Of a DNA stretch of 25,611 bases, positions 1 to 9,438 are shown piece after piece (within the stretch, counting starts at the first letter, position 1; each line of letters begins with the position of its first letter). The stretch is from an uncultured Mollicutes bacterium (lineage in GTDB: Bacteria; Bacillota_I; Bacilli_A; RFN20; CAG-826): assembly GCA_937893635.1 (NCBI GenBank), contig CALBGF010000266.1:1-25611 (forward strand), written 5' to 3'. The translations under genes and the position numbers were made by a program. The notes under the pieces are model-generated. The model did not search any database. It saw nothing but the letters and a program-made list of their open reading frames with translations, and was not told where the DNA came from.

Positions 1-72
1 AGACATGAAAATGTTACAATATTTTGTGATGAAGAAGCTGCTTCATTATTATTAGAAGAAATGAAATTATAA
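1..72 (+). CDS. 3' end of an unidentified protein gene (partial)
   Basis: An open frame runs from the first base to a TAA at 70-72 and gives 23 residues ending in LLLEEMKL. The gene starts outside the window. The fragment is acidic and helix-like at its end and carries no recognisable motif, so no function is assigned. It converges on the AraC gene, which ends at 141. Confidence 0.5.
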   Translation, partial: RHENVTIFCDEEAASLLLEEMKL

Positions 73-78
73 AATCTT

Positions 79-118
79 TAAGCGCTTATGTGACAATTGC
101 AAATAAAAAAACTAATAC
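79..118 (+). promoter_or_regulatory. Palindrome plus promoter-like motif in the convergent gap
   Basis: A perfect palindrome TAAGCGCTTA lies at 79-88. Two bases after its AAGCGCTT core comes GTGACA (90-95), then 17 bp, then TAATAC (113-118). This is a plausible sigma-A -35/-10 pair. The same spacing, core then 2 bp then -35 then 17 bp then -10, occurs at the promoter of the - strand gene at 25.3 kb. The core resembles LacI/CcpA-type operators. The oddity is its place: + strand transcription from here would run antisense through the AraC gene. It may be chance or a degenerate site. Confidence 0.35.
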
Positions 119-140
119 ATGGCTAATTATTATAATTTTT

Positions 141-941
141 TTACCTAATTTGTTTTGGAGTTGTATTAAATGTTTTTTTGAATAATCGATAAAAATAAGT
201 TTCGTTTTCAAAGTTTATTTTTTCACAAATTTCACTGATTGTAATATCAGTGTTTTTCATTTGGTTATAGGCATAATTCATTTTTTGTCTATTCCAGTAA
301 TCAGTAATTGATTCACCTTGATATTTTTTAAATTCTCTTCTTATGTGTTCTTTTGTGTAACCAAAAGTATCTAAAATTGAATTGATATCTTTAGAGAAAT
401 AGTTTGGTGATTTTAAAATTGCAATTAGAGTGGTAAGCCAAGATTTTTCAACTTTTTTATGAATGGTAGTTGATTTATAAATGAGCATTAATAGATAATT
501 TACTATAACTTTTTCGGCATCAGAATCGCCTTTTAAATATGTGCACAAATATTCACTAGTATCAATATCTTGAACGCTTATATTTAGTTGGTAAATTTTG
601 TCAGTCCTAAAAAATTTATATTGAGAAACTAATTTGTTAAAATAATTTGGTTTTATGATTATATCTCGATGTATGAAATCATATGTTGAATTTTTTAAGG
701 TATGCGAAACACCAAGCGGGATAAAAATGAAATCACCACTTTTAATTTCACTTTCTTTACCATTTAACACATGAATGCAAGATCCTTTGACTACATACAA
801 AAATTCATAAAACTCGTGAGAATGCAATGCTACATCTTCAAAAGCTTTAAGGTGAGTGTGGAGATTTCTGTCTTTTTCAAAGTTATCGACTATTTTAAAA
901 ATTAATGAATTATTATACATTGCAATATCATTGTAGTTCAT
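141..941 (-). CDS. AraC-family transcriptional regulator with N-terminal cupin
   Basis: This 266-residue protein has the usual AraC/XylS layout. Residues about 28-85 form a cupin-like sensor (HSHEFYEFLYV at 40-50, then a GDFIFIPLGVSH segment at 69-80). The last 100 residues form the double helix-turn-helix DNA-binding domain, with ITDYWNRQKMNYA, ISEICEKINFENETYFYRLFKK and a terminal TPKQIR as expected for the family. In such proteins the cupin binds a sugar or similar ligand. It is divergent from the 22.5-kb glycan operon, with only 77 bp between the start codons, so it is the likely local activator (inference). The start is the first ATG. No clear Shine-Dalgarno site precedes it, and an ATG at codon 8 is no better placed. 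Confidence 0.93.
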   Translation of the reverse strand: MNYNDIAMYNNSLIFKIVDNFEKDRNLHTHLKAFEDVALHSHEFYEFLYVVKGSCIHVLNGKESEIKSGDFIFIPLGVSHTLKNSTYDFIHRDIIIKPNYFNKLVSQYKFFRTDKIYQLNISVQDIDTSEYLCTYLKGDSDAEKVIVNYLLMLIYKSTTIHKKVEKSWLTTLIAILKSPNYFSKDINSILDTFGYTKEHIRREFKKYQGESITDYWNRQKMNYAYNQMKNTDITISEICEKINFENETYFYRLFKKTFNTTPKQIR

Positions 942-960
942 AAAATATCATTATGCAACA

Positions 961-988
961 TTGTTTTTAACATTTATTAGTTTAAAAT
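961..988 (+). promoter_or_regulatory. Candidate promoter of the glycan operon
   Basis: In the 77-bp divergent region, TTGTTT (961-966) and TAAAAT (983-988) form a weak -35/-10 pair with a 16-bp spacer, about 30 bp before the chosen start at 1019. AACATT occurs twice in direct orientation (957-962 and 969-974), overlapping the -35. Direct half-sites beside a weak -35 are typical of AraC-type activation, but the repeats are short and AT-rich, so this is tentative. Confidence 0.35.
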
Positions 989-1018
989 AAAATTATGAAT
1001 AGGAAATGGAGCACAACA

Positions 1019-2848
1019 ATGAAGTTAATTAGTAAATTAAAACGCAGTAGTTTTGTCGTATTCTTCAGCCTTTTATTATTATCTTCTTGCAATAATGTTG
1101 ACACTAATGCAACTTATAAAGTTGACTTTGCTTTAAACACGCCAACTGGACTAGTTACAACAGAACATAGCGCTCAATACATCAAGTACAATGGATTAGT
1201 AGAAAAACCTGTTGTTACAGTTATAAGTGATAATGTTGATAATTATCGTATTGAAGGATGGTACACAGATTCATCTTATGCAAGTGATAGTTTATGGGAC
1301 TTTGATATTTACCCAGTTAAAAATAATTTTACTTTGTACGCTAAATGGACAAAGATGTATTCGGTTAAATTCTTTTTAGAAGGTAACAATGATACACCAG
1401 TTTATGAAACTTTGGTTAAACCAAATCATAAAGTCAACAATTGTGATGATAAAGTGGCTGGTTATAAAATTGATGGATATTATACATCAAGTTCTTTTAA
1501 AAGTAACGAGGAATTTGATTTTAATACACCAATTAATAATCACACGTCTTTATACTTAAAAACAGATGGATTACTTTATTTTTCTGCTAATACATTAAAA
1601 AGAAACTTTACACCAGTTGCCGCTAGTATCAGTGGTTCAACAGTAGGCAATACCACATTGGTTAACACTAATAATGAAGAAGCTCTTCAAGTTAATTTTG
1701 GATATTCCGCTAAAGCAAGCAATGGTAATAGTGATCCACATTTACTTTTTGCGGGTGGAAACATTTCTATTTTAAAAAGTCAAGTTGTCACTATAAAGAT
1801 GAAAAATCTTGGTCCAGCTAAACAAATAGGCTTTTATTTTGTTGGTAAAGATAAATATGGAAACTTTATTGGCGGGGAAGACTTTAGTGCCACAAATGCA
1901 TTGTATTATAATTTCAAAAGCAATGAGATTAATATGAAAGAATCTGATGAATGGATAGATGTTGAGTTTAATCTAGCTAAAGAAACACTTAACTGGACTA
2001 AGATAGATACACTTAATAAAATTCGAATTGAGTCTACTTATGCATCTAAAGATACAAAAGACACCACAAATGTGTTCTTGATAAAAGAAATATCAAGTAA
2101 AAATGTACCTAGTTATGATACTCGTAATCCAATGGTTTCTTTTTATGATGGAGAACAAGTAATTTATTCTACAAGAGTTAATAAAAATTTTTTACTAACA
2201 AAAGAAACCGCTATCAATATGTGTGCGGGCTATAAAGTAAAAGAATTTTATAAAGATGTTAATAAATCACAAATTTATGACTTTAACAATGCAGTTGATA
2301 GTAACGTTAATATATATGTTGACTATGATGATACATTCTATTTTGATGGTAAAGCTATTTCCTCACGTTTTGATATGATGGCTTCTAATGATAGTGGCAC
2401 AAAAGACTTTGTCCCTACTAAAGGAACAATTCAATATAATGAACAATATGATGCTGCTGACGTAAACTTTGGTTTATCAACTATTGCGGATCCTTACTTA
2501 TATGTTAGTGAATGCTATGTTCCAATAAATGGCAAAACACAAATTGAAGTTACTTTAAAAAACTTAGGAAATTGTAAACAAATTGCTTTATATTGGGCAG
2601 GAGAAACTATTCAAGGTAATGTAATAGATGATTTTGCTGCAGGTTACGAATATTGGAGCAACGCTAATTTAAAAAATAATATGAAAATTACAGATGATTA
2701 TACTACTTATACTTTTGATTTAGCTTCTAATTCAAAGTGGACTAGTATGAAAGCTATTACTAAATTTAGATTACAAGCGGCATATATCTCAACTTCAAAA
2801 GATGATATGTCTAATCGTATGATTATTAAATCAATTTCTGGGAGGTAA
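1019..2848 (+). CDS. Surface lipoprotein with InlB-like repeats and two carbohydrate-binding-like domains
   Basis: The start is placed at ATG 1019 because GGAG (1008-1011) lies 7 bp ahead of it. The upstream in-frame ATG at 995 has no such site and would lengthen the signal peptide. The 609-residue product begins with KLKRS, a hydrophobic stretch and lipobox LSSC (Cys24), so it is lipid-anchored. Three InlB/Flg_new-like modules follow a pattern of GYK.DG/EFY with a closing aromatic beta strand (about 35-110, 112-180 and 370-440). Two beta-sandwich-like domains (about 182-360 and 440-609) are internal duplicates: VTIKMKNLGPAKQIGFYFVG in the first matches EVTLKNLGNCKQIALYWAG in the second. Such sandwiches often bind glycans (inference). 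It is the first gene of the operon and probably a glycan-capture or adhesion protein. Confidence 0.75.
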   Translation: MKLISKLKRSSFVVFFSLLLLSSCNNVDTNATYKVDFALNTPTGLVTTEHSAQYIKYNGLVEKPVVTVISDNVDNYRIEGWYTDSSYASDSLWDFDIYPVKNNFTLYAKWTKMYSVKFFLEGNNDTPVYETLVKPNHKVNNCDDKVAGYKIDGYYTSSSFKSNEEFDFNTPINNHTSLYLKTDGLLYFSANTLKRNFTPVAASISGSTVGNTTLVNTNNEEALQVNFGYSAKASNGNSDPHLLFAGGNISILKSQVVTIKMKNLGPAKQIGFYFVGKDKYGNFIGGEDFSATNALYYNFKSNEINMKESDEWIDVEFNLAKETLNWTKIDTLNKIRIESTYASKDTKDTTNVFLIKEISSKNVPSYDTRNPMVSFYDGEQVIYSTRVNKNFLLTKETAINMCAGYKVKEFYKDVNKSQIYDFNNAVDSNVNIYVDYDDTFYFDGKAISSRFDMMASNDSGTKDFVPTKGTIQYNEQYDAADVNFGLSTIADPYLYVSECYVPINGKTQIEVTLKNLGNCKQIALYWAGETIQGNVIDDFAAGYEYWSNANLKNNMKITDDYTTYTFDLASNSKWTSMKAITKFRLQAAYISTSKDDMSNRMIIKSISGR

Positions 2849-2851
2849 GTT

Positions 2852-5437
2852 ATGAAAAAATATAAAATATTGTTATTAGGCGCTATTTATTGCTTATTCA
2901 TAAGTGGTTGTTCAACCAACAATAATAATGATGAACCAAGAGATGATAAAATAGCTAATTCTCAATACATTTATAATTTACCAGAAGTTAATAAAGAAGA
3001 GTTGACTAATTTATCTTCAATGCATGAACTAGGTAGTTCAATTTATCATAGCAATAGAATTAAAAATGCTGTTCAAGGATATTATAGTGACTCTTCGCGT
3101 AGCAGTTTTATTGTAAAAAACTCCACGATGCAATTAGATCACAAATTATCTAATGTTGATGGCGATGTTTCAAAATCAAAAGTAGTTTCATCATTTAAAA
3201 ATAGTAGAGGAGGAGACTACTTTAAAAACTCTATGGATGTTTATATTAAAAGTGGCGAAGATTATGTTTATGGTAAAGATTATGAAGGATACGCTCGTGT
3301 AAATACTAATAAATTAGGATATTATTATTATGAAGTAAACGTGAGAGATTACGACTTTTCATCTTTAGGATATGATTTAAATTTAGAAAAAACATTTCAT
3401 ACATATTCTGACCAATTAAGAACTAATTTTAGAGCTATCTCTCAAGGTACAACATCAATTGATGCAATTGGCTTTGAACTTAAGATTTTAAATGAAACTA
3501 TCAATAAGATAGAAATATATGATGGAAAAGATTATTTTTCATTAAATGATAAACAATTAAATAATGCAAAAAACATTCAATATGTGGCATTTCATATAAA
3601 GAATGTTGGTGTTATTGGAACAATCTTTCCTAATAGTGACAACATTAGAGTTAGTTTATCAAAAAATAAATATGCGACAACTTTAAAACAAGAAATGCTA
3701 GTCTCTGATGGAAAATTAACTGCAGGACAAGATGCATCGGTTTATAATCGTATTTATAATGATGAAACGAATTCTTTTGAAGGTATTAGAAAAGCCAATC
3801 AAATCGAACAAAATCCATATGGCAGTCAACAAATAAATGTTGATGAGTCAAAAGATAATGCTAAATTTTTAGGATATGATTTTGCTCGAGGTGCTTATAC
3901 ATTTAATTTAGATTCCATGTCATTTTATAATGCTTATTATTTGACACCGGATAAAAAATTCTTTGAAAGTATTAATATTACTCCTATTGATAATCGTGAC
4001 ATTTACGTTTATATAAAATGCGATCGACCAGTAGAGGGTGCAACAATTATCGATAAAGATAATGTGCAAATACCAATACCAGTAGAAATATGTAAAAACT
4101 TTGGTCATGAAAACGAAGAACCAATATATGAGACAGGGGATCCGTTCTATGGAATATTTATTTTTCCTATTTCAACTACAAAAGGCCAAAATCTATCATT
4201 TACATTAATAAGTGTAATGCAAAACTGGGGTAATTATAAAATTAAGCAATTATCTTCAATATCTTACTCAACTGGTTATTACCATATGTCCACTGGTGTT
4301 ACTGAAACAAACTGTATTGCTCCTTATTTCTGTAATAACTTGGCTACTTATGAAGATTATGGTTGGGGCTGGTTTATTCCTGACTTTAGAGGACCAAGCG
4401 GAAAAATGTGGGAGTATGGAGATCCACAATTTAATAGTGTTGGCATTGTGTGTATTCCAACTAATAATTCGACAAGAACAAAAGCTAATTATGTTGGATC
4501 AAATATTATATCTTCTGGATTAGTTTATAACGATCTTAAATATAGTTATATCTCTGATGATAATACTTATAAGTTTGATTTACGTCATGTAGAAATGGCG
4601 CAAGATGATGAATCTAGAACTTATTATGAAATAGATTTTGAAATGTTAGAAGATGTGAATTTAAAATCAAAAGAATTTTCAATTATTGGCTTTGATGGCA
4701 AAAATACTGATTATAAAAAATATGCTTATTTAGATGAATCTAATAATCATGTCGTACTTGATGCAAAAAGAAGTAAAGGTGAAGAAACTTTTAATGTTTT
4801 ACATCAAGGCACAAGTTATATGTCAGTCTATGATAAGACAAATAATGTAGTTGAAAACAATAATTTTGGTTTAATTGTTAAAGATGCTACAGTAACAAAA
4901 AATAATGAAACTAAACCACTGGGTTTAGCAATGTACACTAATTATGGCAAAATTCATGTTAAATCTAATTACGCATCATTGACATTAAAAGAAAATTTAA
5001 GACTTAAAAAAGGCGATAAATTGCATTTAGAAATTATTTTATTACCTTTCGGTGATGAAGGAAAGATGTTAGAAAATGGCGATAATGTCTTAAAAGTATA
5101 TGAAGATAGTGTCGTAGATTCATTAACCGCGATATCAGAAACTGGTACAAATATTAAAGATGGTTATGTGAACACTATTAAAGCCACTAATAATAATGCC
5201 AAAGCAATCTATGTGGGTGGCAGTTATAAAAATTATGATGTTACATATGCCTTGAAATTCACTAATTTCACCAAATTAGGAAAGCCAACTATTACTAAAG
5301 ATAATACTAGTTATCAATATAATAAAGAAGCATTAGGATACGATGGCTATCAAGTTAGTTATGAAAATGGTAGTTTTACTTATTCATTCAATATTACTAA
5401 AGCCAGTAGTAATTCAACATATTCAATATCGTTATAG
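2852..5437 (+). CDS. Large surface lipoprotein of unknown function
   Basis: This 861-residue protein has a short signal peptide ending in lipobox ISGC (Cys20), followed by an Asn-rich linker. GGGAGG just before the previous stop provides its ribosome site. I recognise no catalytic motif. The body is rich in Tyr, Asn and Asp and looks beta-stranded throughout. A notable aromatic cluster lies near residues 498-527 (YGWGWFIPDF, then MWEYGDP), the kind of surface often used to stack on sugars. It is not homologous by eye to its neighbours and has no InlB-like modules. Its place between a binding lipoprotein and the solute-binding protein suggests an extracellular role in glycan binding or cleavage. 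It is the best candidate in this operon for an undescribed secreted glycan-active protein, but that is only inference. Confidence 0.8.
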   Translation: MKKYKILLLGAIYCLFISGCSTNNNNDEPRDDKIANSQYIYNLPEVNKEELTNLSSMHELGSSIYHSNRIKNAVQGYYSDSSRSSFIVKNSTMQLDHKLSNVDGDVSKSKVVSSFKNSRGGDYFKNSMDVYIKSGEDYVYGKDYEGYARVNTNKLGYYYYEVNVRDYDFSSLGYDLNLEKTFHTYSDQLRTNFRAISQGTTSIDAIGFELKILNETINKIEIYDGKDYFSLNDKQLNNAKNIQYVAFHIKNVGVIGTIFPNSDNIRVSLSKNKYATTLKQEMLVSDGKLTAGQDASVYNRIYNDETNSFEGIRKANQIEQNPYGSQQINVDESKDNAKFLGYDFARGAYTFNLDSMSFYNAYYLTPDKKFFESINITPIDNRDIYVYIKCDRPVEGATIIDKDNVQIPIPVEICKNFGHENEEPIYETGDPFYGIFIFPISTTKGQNLSFTLISVMQNWGNYKIKQLSSISYSTGYYHMSTGVTETNCIAPYFCNNLATYEDYGWGWFIPDFRGPSGKMWEYGDPQFNSVGIVCIPTNNSTRTKANYVGSNIISSGLVYNDLKYSYISDDNTYKFDLRHVEMAQDDESRTYYEIDFEMLEDVNLKSKEFSIIGFDGKNTDYKKYAYLDESNNHVVLDAKRSKGEETFNVLHQGTSYMSVYDKTNNVVENNNFGLIVKDATVTKNNETKPLGLAMYTNYGKIHVKSNYASLTLKENLRLKKGDKLHLEIILLPFGDEGKMLENGDNVLKVYEDSVVDSLTAISETGTNIKDGYVNTIKATNNNAKAIYVGGSYKNYDVTYALKFTNFTKLGKPTITKDNTSYQYNKEALGYDGYQVSYENGSFTYSFNITKASSNSTYSISL

Positions 5438-5449
5438 GAGGAAATTGTT

Positions 5450-7177
5450 ATGAAAAAAAGATATTTATCAATAAGTTTATTATTACTTTCTTCATTTAGC
5501 TTATTTGCATGTGGAAAACAAGAAAATAGTGGTAATCAAACTAAATACATTGATGTTGACCCACTTGAAATTGAAGGATTTAATAAACAATATTTACCGG
5601 TTAAAGACAAAATTTTAAAAAGACAAGGTAATATTAATATTTGCTTAGAATTTGATGGTGCTGAAGAAGCTTATCAAAAAGTTGCAAATGAATATATGCG
5701 ACTTCATGGTGGCTCTGTTAATGTAAGTATTAAACAATATACAGGCAACTATAGTGACTATATTACTAATCAAATGAATACTTTAGATATTGTACAAGGT
5801 AACTTTATTAATAACATTGAAAATTATTGTTTAAACATGTATCAAGATATTTATAAAGAAAATCCATACGCAGGAACAAATAGTGATGGCGATATTAATT
5901 ATTGGGGCGATGTATTAACTGAAGAAGCTTATGTTAGTTCCAAAAGTGCCACAAATGCCACATATATTTTAAACTCAGAAAATTTACAAACTGCGTGGTT
6001 CGTTAATAAAGTGGCATTAAATGAGGCTGGAAAACATGGCTATAATGTTAGAGACAATAACAATGAACTTACAACCCCAAGAACTTGGGATGAACTAATT
6101 GATTTATGTGAAGCAATGTATCAAGCGGGTTATACTCATCCACTTGGTATATCTTTAAATGATGAATCGATTGATTCAATTCAATTTACTTGGTTACTTA
6201 GAGTATATGGTGATTATTATTACCGTAATGAATATAAAAATATTGTTACAAATGCTGGATATGAATATGATCCAACCGATAAAAACCCAGAAACAGATGG
6301 CGATTGGAGTATTAAAGATACAGTATTCTATAATTCTCTTTTAGATGATCGCCAAGGAGATGACCGTCCTTATATTCAAGGTAGTCAAAAGAAAACAAAT
6401 TACGTTGGTGCAACAAGTGGAAAATATAAAGAATTTTTGGAACAACTTTATAAAATGAGAAAATACCTTTCTTCTGATGCTAGCCAAACAAATTACTCAT
6501 TAAATAATGTTCGTAATTATTTTGCATATCAAACAAGAGGCAAAGAAAATTCTCCTCAAATAATATTAGATTATGCTGGTGAAGGATTACTTTTTGCTAA
6601 GAGCGATAAGATTGAATATGATTTCTTTGATTATCCTAAGATGGTTTCTGAAGGTGGTTACATTGATGAAAATAGTATCGTAAGAGATGTTGGCGGTAAT
6701 GGTGGATATTTATCAATCATTAAAAATGGAAAGAGTAATGATCAAGTTAATTTATCATTAGATTTCTTAATGTTCTTAATGTCTCCATATGGTCAAACAA
6801 TTTATTACGATGCATTAAGTAAAACAAACTTTGCTCCTAAAGGTTTAACAACAGTTATTAATGATTATGTTTTAGTTCCAAGTGAATGGGAATCATTCTT
6901 TAAAACAGATAAAATTAGTTTTAATGGACTAGTTGATGAAAATCCTTATGTCATCAGTTATTTAAGAGGTATTGGTGGTATGAGCGAAACTAAAGATGCC
7001 TTAAAAACATTAATGCGTGGACTTTTATCTGACACAGGTAGTGATGAAAAAACTGTTAGCCAAGTACAAACAGAATGGCAAAAAGCTTACTTAAATGGTT
7101 GGAATGCTTATTGTGATAAGGTTGGTTACAATAAAGAATCTTATAAACGACCTGGAAGCGATGTGACTGGTAAATAA
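5450..7177 (+). CDS. ABC transporter sugar-binding lipoprotein (SBP family 1)
   Basis: This 575-residue extracellular solute-binding protein has a lipobox LFAC with Cys21. AGGAGG lies at good distance before the ATG. Family features include an early strand INICLEF followed by an AEEAYQKVANEY-like helix, the segment PRTWDELIDLCEAMYQAGYTHPLGI typical of sugar-binding proteins, and a late region GGNGGYLSIIKNGKSNDQVNLSLDFLMFLMSPYGQ corresponding to the C-lobe. At 575 residues it is longer than the usual 420-450. The two permeases and an ATPase follow directly, so this is the substrate receptor of that importer. An oligosaccharide ligand is expected. Its identity cannot be read from the sequence. 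Confidence 0.9.
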   Translation: MKKRYLSISLLLLSSFSLFACGKQENSGNQTKYIDVDPLEIEGFNKQYLPVKDKILKRQGNINICLEFDGAEEAYQKVANEYMRLHGGSVNVSIKQYTGNYSDYITNQMNTLDIVQGNFINNIENYCLNMYQDIYKENPYAGTNSDGDINYWGDVLTEEAYVSSKSATNATYILNSENLQTAWFVNKVALNEAGKHGYNVRDNNNELTTPRTWDELIDLCEAMYQAGYTHPLGISLNDESIDSIQFTWLLRVYGDYYYRNEYKNIVTNAGYEYDPTDKNPETDGDWSIKDTVFYNSLLDDRQGDDRPYIQGSQKKTNYVGATSGKYKEFLEQLYKMRKYLSSDASQTNYSLNNVRNYFAYQTRGKENSPQIILDYAGEGLLFAKSDKIEYDFFDYPKMVSEGGYIDENSIVRDVGGNGGYLSIIKNGKSNDQVNLSLDFLMFLMSPYGQTIYYDALSKTNFAPKGLTTVINDYVLVPSEWESFFKTDKISFNGLVDENPYVISYLRGIGGMSETKDALKTLMRGLLSDTGSDEKTVSQVQTEWQKAYLNGWNAYCDKVGYNKESYKRPGSDVTGK

Positions 7178-9435
7178 TGGAAACTAATAGTAAAAGACAC
7201 TTTGCTTTTAAAATTACTGCAATAATATCAAGCGCTATTGCATTAATTTTTCTTGTGCTTTCTATTGTTTCTATAATTTTAATTCCCAAAGTATCTCCTT
7301 TAAATCCATCAAATAATGAACCGGTTGTTTCTTTAGTAAGCGACACGGATAATTTGTATTATTCAACAACAAATAATATAAATAAAGCTACTAAGGAAAA
7401 TGAATTAATTAGTTCATATAATTTGATAGAAGATGTTAATACTAAATATTTATTGGATATTACATCTATAAAAAGTCTATATGAAACAGATACTAACCAA
7501 TTAGTGGCGGTTTCTCAAAACGCTAATGATGGATATTTATTCTTAATTAATAAATTTGATTTATCTTTAAATAGTTATGCTAAATTTAATGGTGAATTTT
7601 CTAAATTTGCCACAAGTGGCGATGACATTGTTATTGCATCTAAAACTGGTAAATATACATTATATTCAAGATATAGCATTAATAGTTTTTCTAGTGGCGT
7701 TTATAAAAGTGGTTATTATTATCGAATTACTGTAGGAAAAGATCGAAATAGTTATACATTAAATCGAAATGAATCTATTACAACATTAGAAATAGCAATT
7801 AAAGATAATTATTTATATGCAATAAATTCTGCTGGAATTAGTGTAATGGATTTAGATTTCACTTATAATAACTTCCATACTGATGAAGTAAAAAACAAGT
7901 GGGAAAACACAGAATTTATTGATAAATATGGTGTTAAAGATACACCGACTAAAGATACAATTACCCTTGATTCAAGCTCGTTTAAAGAAAGTACATCTTA
8001 TTATGATGTAATTGGTCTTTCTATCAGCGGTGGCTTTTTAAATTCTAAACAAAAAGCAGTTTATTATATCGGAACAGATAATTCTTTATATTCCTTAAAC
8101 TTTAGCGATATAAAAAGAAAAAGACCCGAAGGATCAATAAGCGAAGATAAAATAAATAGATATGAAAATATAAAGTTTAAAAATTTAGTCGAAACTGATG
8201 GATGTTTATTTTATGACGATAAAGCAGAAATTGCCTATGTTATTTTTAAAGCATCAAATAATGTTAGTAAAATAGCTTTTGAAAATGAGTCACCTGTATT
8301 AGATTTTACAATTAGTGTGGAATTTAATATTGTTTATTTAGTTACTGATCACACTGACGATTATGTTGCTTATTTATTTAACAATAGTAATAAGAGTGAA
8401 AGTGGCGTATATTTAGCTAAATATTTTAATCCAACCGCATATTTACATTTTGGATGGACAAAATCAGCATTTATTTATTTCATTGTATTTACAGTGTTAT
8501 TTGTTCTTGTGTCTATTATTTCATGGCTAGGGACATTAAAGAAAGATTATGATAAGAAAATAATCAAGCAATTTAAGGCTATTTATAAATGTAAGTTTAT
8601 ATATTTAGCAATGGCTCCATCATTAATATTGCTAATTATGTTTTGCTATTATCCCGCAATTGCTTCGATTGGATTATCATTCTTTGATTATACAAAAGAA
8701 AATCCAGCGTTTAACTGGAACAATTTTGCTAATTATAAATTTGTATTTACAGATCCTAATATGCTAAGTGCGTTTAAAAATATGTTTTTATTCTTACTTG
8801 TTGATATTGTTACGGCAGTATTGCCACCTTTGATTTTCGCTTTCTTCTTATCAACAATGAAAAATAAAAAATTATCCAAAATAATGCGAACATTATTATT
8901 TATTCCTGGCATAATTCCTGGCATTGCTGGTAATCTTATTTGGAAAGAAGCAATACTAGGTAATTTTGGTGTTCTTAATGAATGTATTAAAGCTTGTGGC
9001 GGTAGTGTGATTAGCTTTTTAGCTCAGTCTTCAACGGCAAAGTGGTCACTATTATTAGTGGGATTCCCTTATGTAGGAAGTTATTTAATTTTCTATGGCG
9101 GAATGATGAATATTCCAAGCAGTTATTACGAGGCTTGCGAATTAGAAGGAGTAGGGCCATGGAGAAGATTTGTACGTATTGATATTCCGTTAGTATTTCC
9201 ACAATTAAAATATGTCTTTGTTTGTTCGATAATCAATTCAATGCAAAACTTTGCTCGAGTTCAATCAATTACTAATGGTGCTTATGACACTAATGTGCCG
9301 GTACTTGAAATGTATGATCAAATTATGGATGGAAATTATGGCAAAGCTTCGGCAATTGCATCAATTATATTTGTTTTATTGTTCTTTGCAACATACTTCA
9401 CAATGAAACAAAAGAAAAAGGAAATGAAGGTGTAA
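7177..9435 (+). CDS. MalF-type ABC sugar permease with large N-terminal extracytoplasmic domain
   Basis: The ATG shares its A with the TAA of the upstream gene, so translation is probably coupled. The product is 752 residues, against about 290-320 for a simple permease. Residues 9-36 form a first membrane helix, followed by about 390 extracytoplasmic residues (37-428). A second helix lies at about 431-452. From about 470 it is a standard binding-protein-dependent permease, with the EAA loop YYEACELEGVGPWRRF starting at 650 and then IDIPLVFP. The extra domain has repeated short strands of the type LYYSTTNN, YLYAINSAGISVMDLD and VYYIGTDNSLYSLN, suggesting a beta-propeller-like fold (inference). 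E. coli MalF also has an extracytoplasmic domain, P2, but it is smaller and lies between helices 3 and 4. The partner permease is next. Confidence 0.88.
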   Translation: METNSKRHFAFKITAIISSAIALIFLVLSIVSIILIPKVSPLNPSNNEPVVSLVSDTDNLYYSTTNNINKATKENELISSYNLIEDVNTKYLLDITSIKSLYETDTNQLVAVSQNANDGYLFLINKFDLSLNSYAKFNGEFSKFATSGDDIVIASKTGKYTLYSRYSINSFSSGVYKSGYYYRITVGKDRNSYTLNRNESITTLEIAIKDNYLYAINSAGISVMDLDFTYNNFHTDEVKNKWENTEFIDKYGVKDTPTKDTITLDSSSFKESTSYYDVIGLSISGGFLNSKQKAVYYIGTDNSLYSLNFSDIKRKRPEGSISEDKINRYENIKFKNLVETDGCLFYDDKAEIAYVIFKASNNVSKIAFENESPVLDFTISVEFNIVYLVTDHTDDYVAYLFNNSNKSESGVYLAKYFNPTAYLHFGWTKSAFIYFIVFTVLFVLVSIISWLGTLKKDYDKKIIKQFKAIYKCKFIYLAMAPSLILLIMFCYYPAIASIGLSFFDYTKENPAFNWNNFANYKFVFTDPNMLSAFKNMFLFLLVDIVTAVLPPLIFAFFLSTMKNKKLSKIMRTLLFIPGIIPGIAGNLIWKEAILGNFGVLNECIKACGGSVISFLAQSSTAKWSLLLVGFPYVGSYLIFYGGMMNIPSSYYEACELEGVGPWRRFVRIDIPLVFPQLKYVFVCSIINSMQNFARVQSITNGAYDTNVPVLEMYDQIMDGNYGKASAIASIIFVLLFFATYFTMKQKKKEMKV

Positions 9436-9438
9436 TTT

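Noticed and set aside
79..88. Palindrome TAAGCGCTTA as a terminator between the two convergent genes
   Set aside because: It has no loop and is not followed directly by a T-run; it fits an operator better.
995..1018. ATG 995 as start of the first operon gene
   Set aside because: It has no Shine-Dalgarno site, and the GGAG at 1008-1011 clearly serves ATG 1019, which gives a standard lipoprotein signal peptide.
4296..4523. Overlapping out-of-frame open frame inside the 861-residue lipoprotein gene
   Set aside because: No ribosome site or plausible protein pattern; it is a by-product of AT-rich coding sequence. The same holds for antisense frames such as 8733-8924 and 11038-11310.
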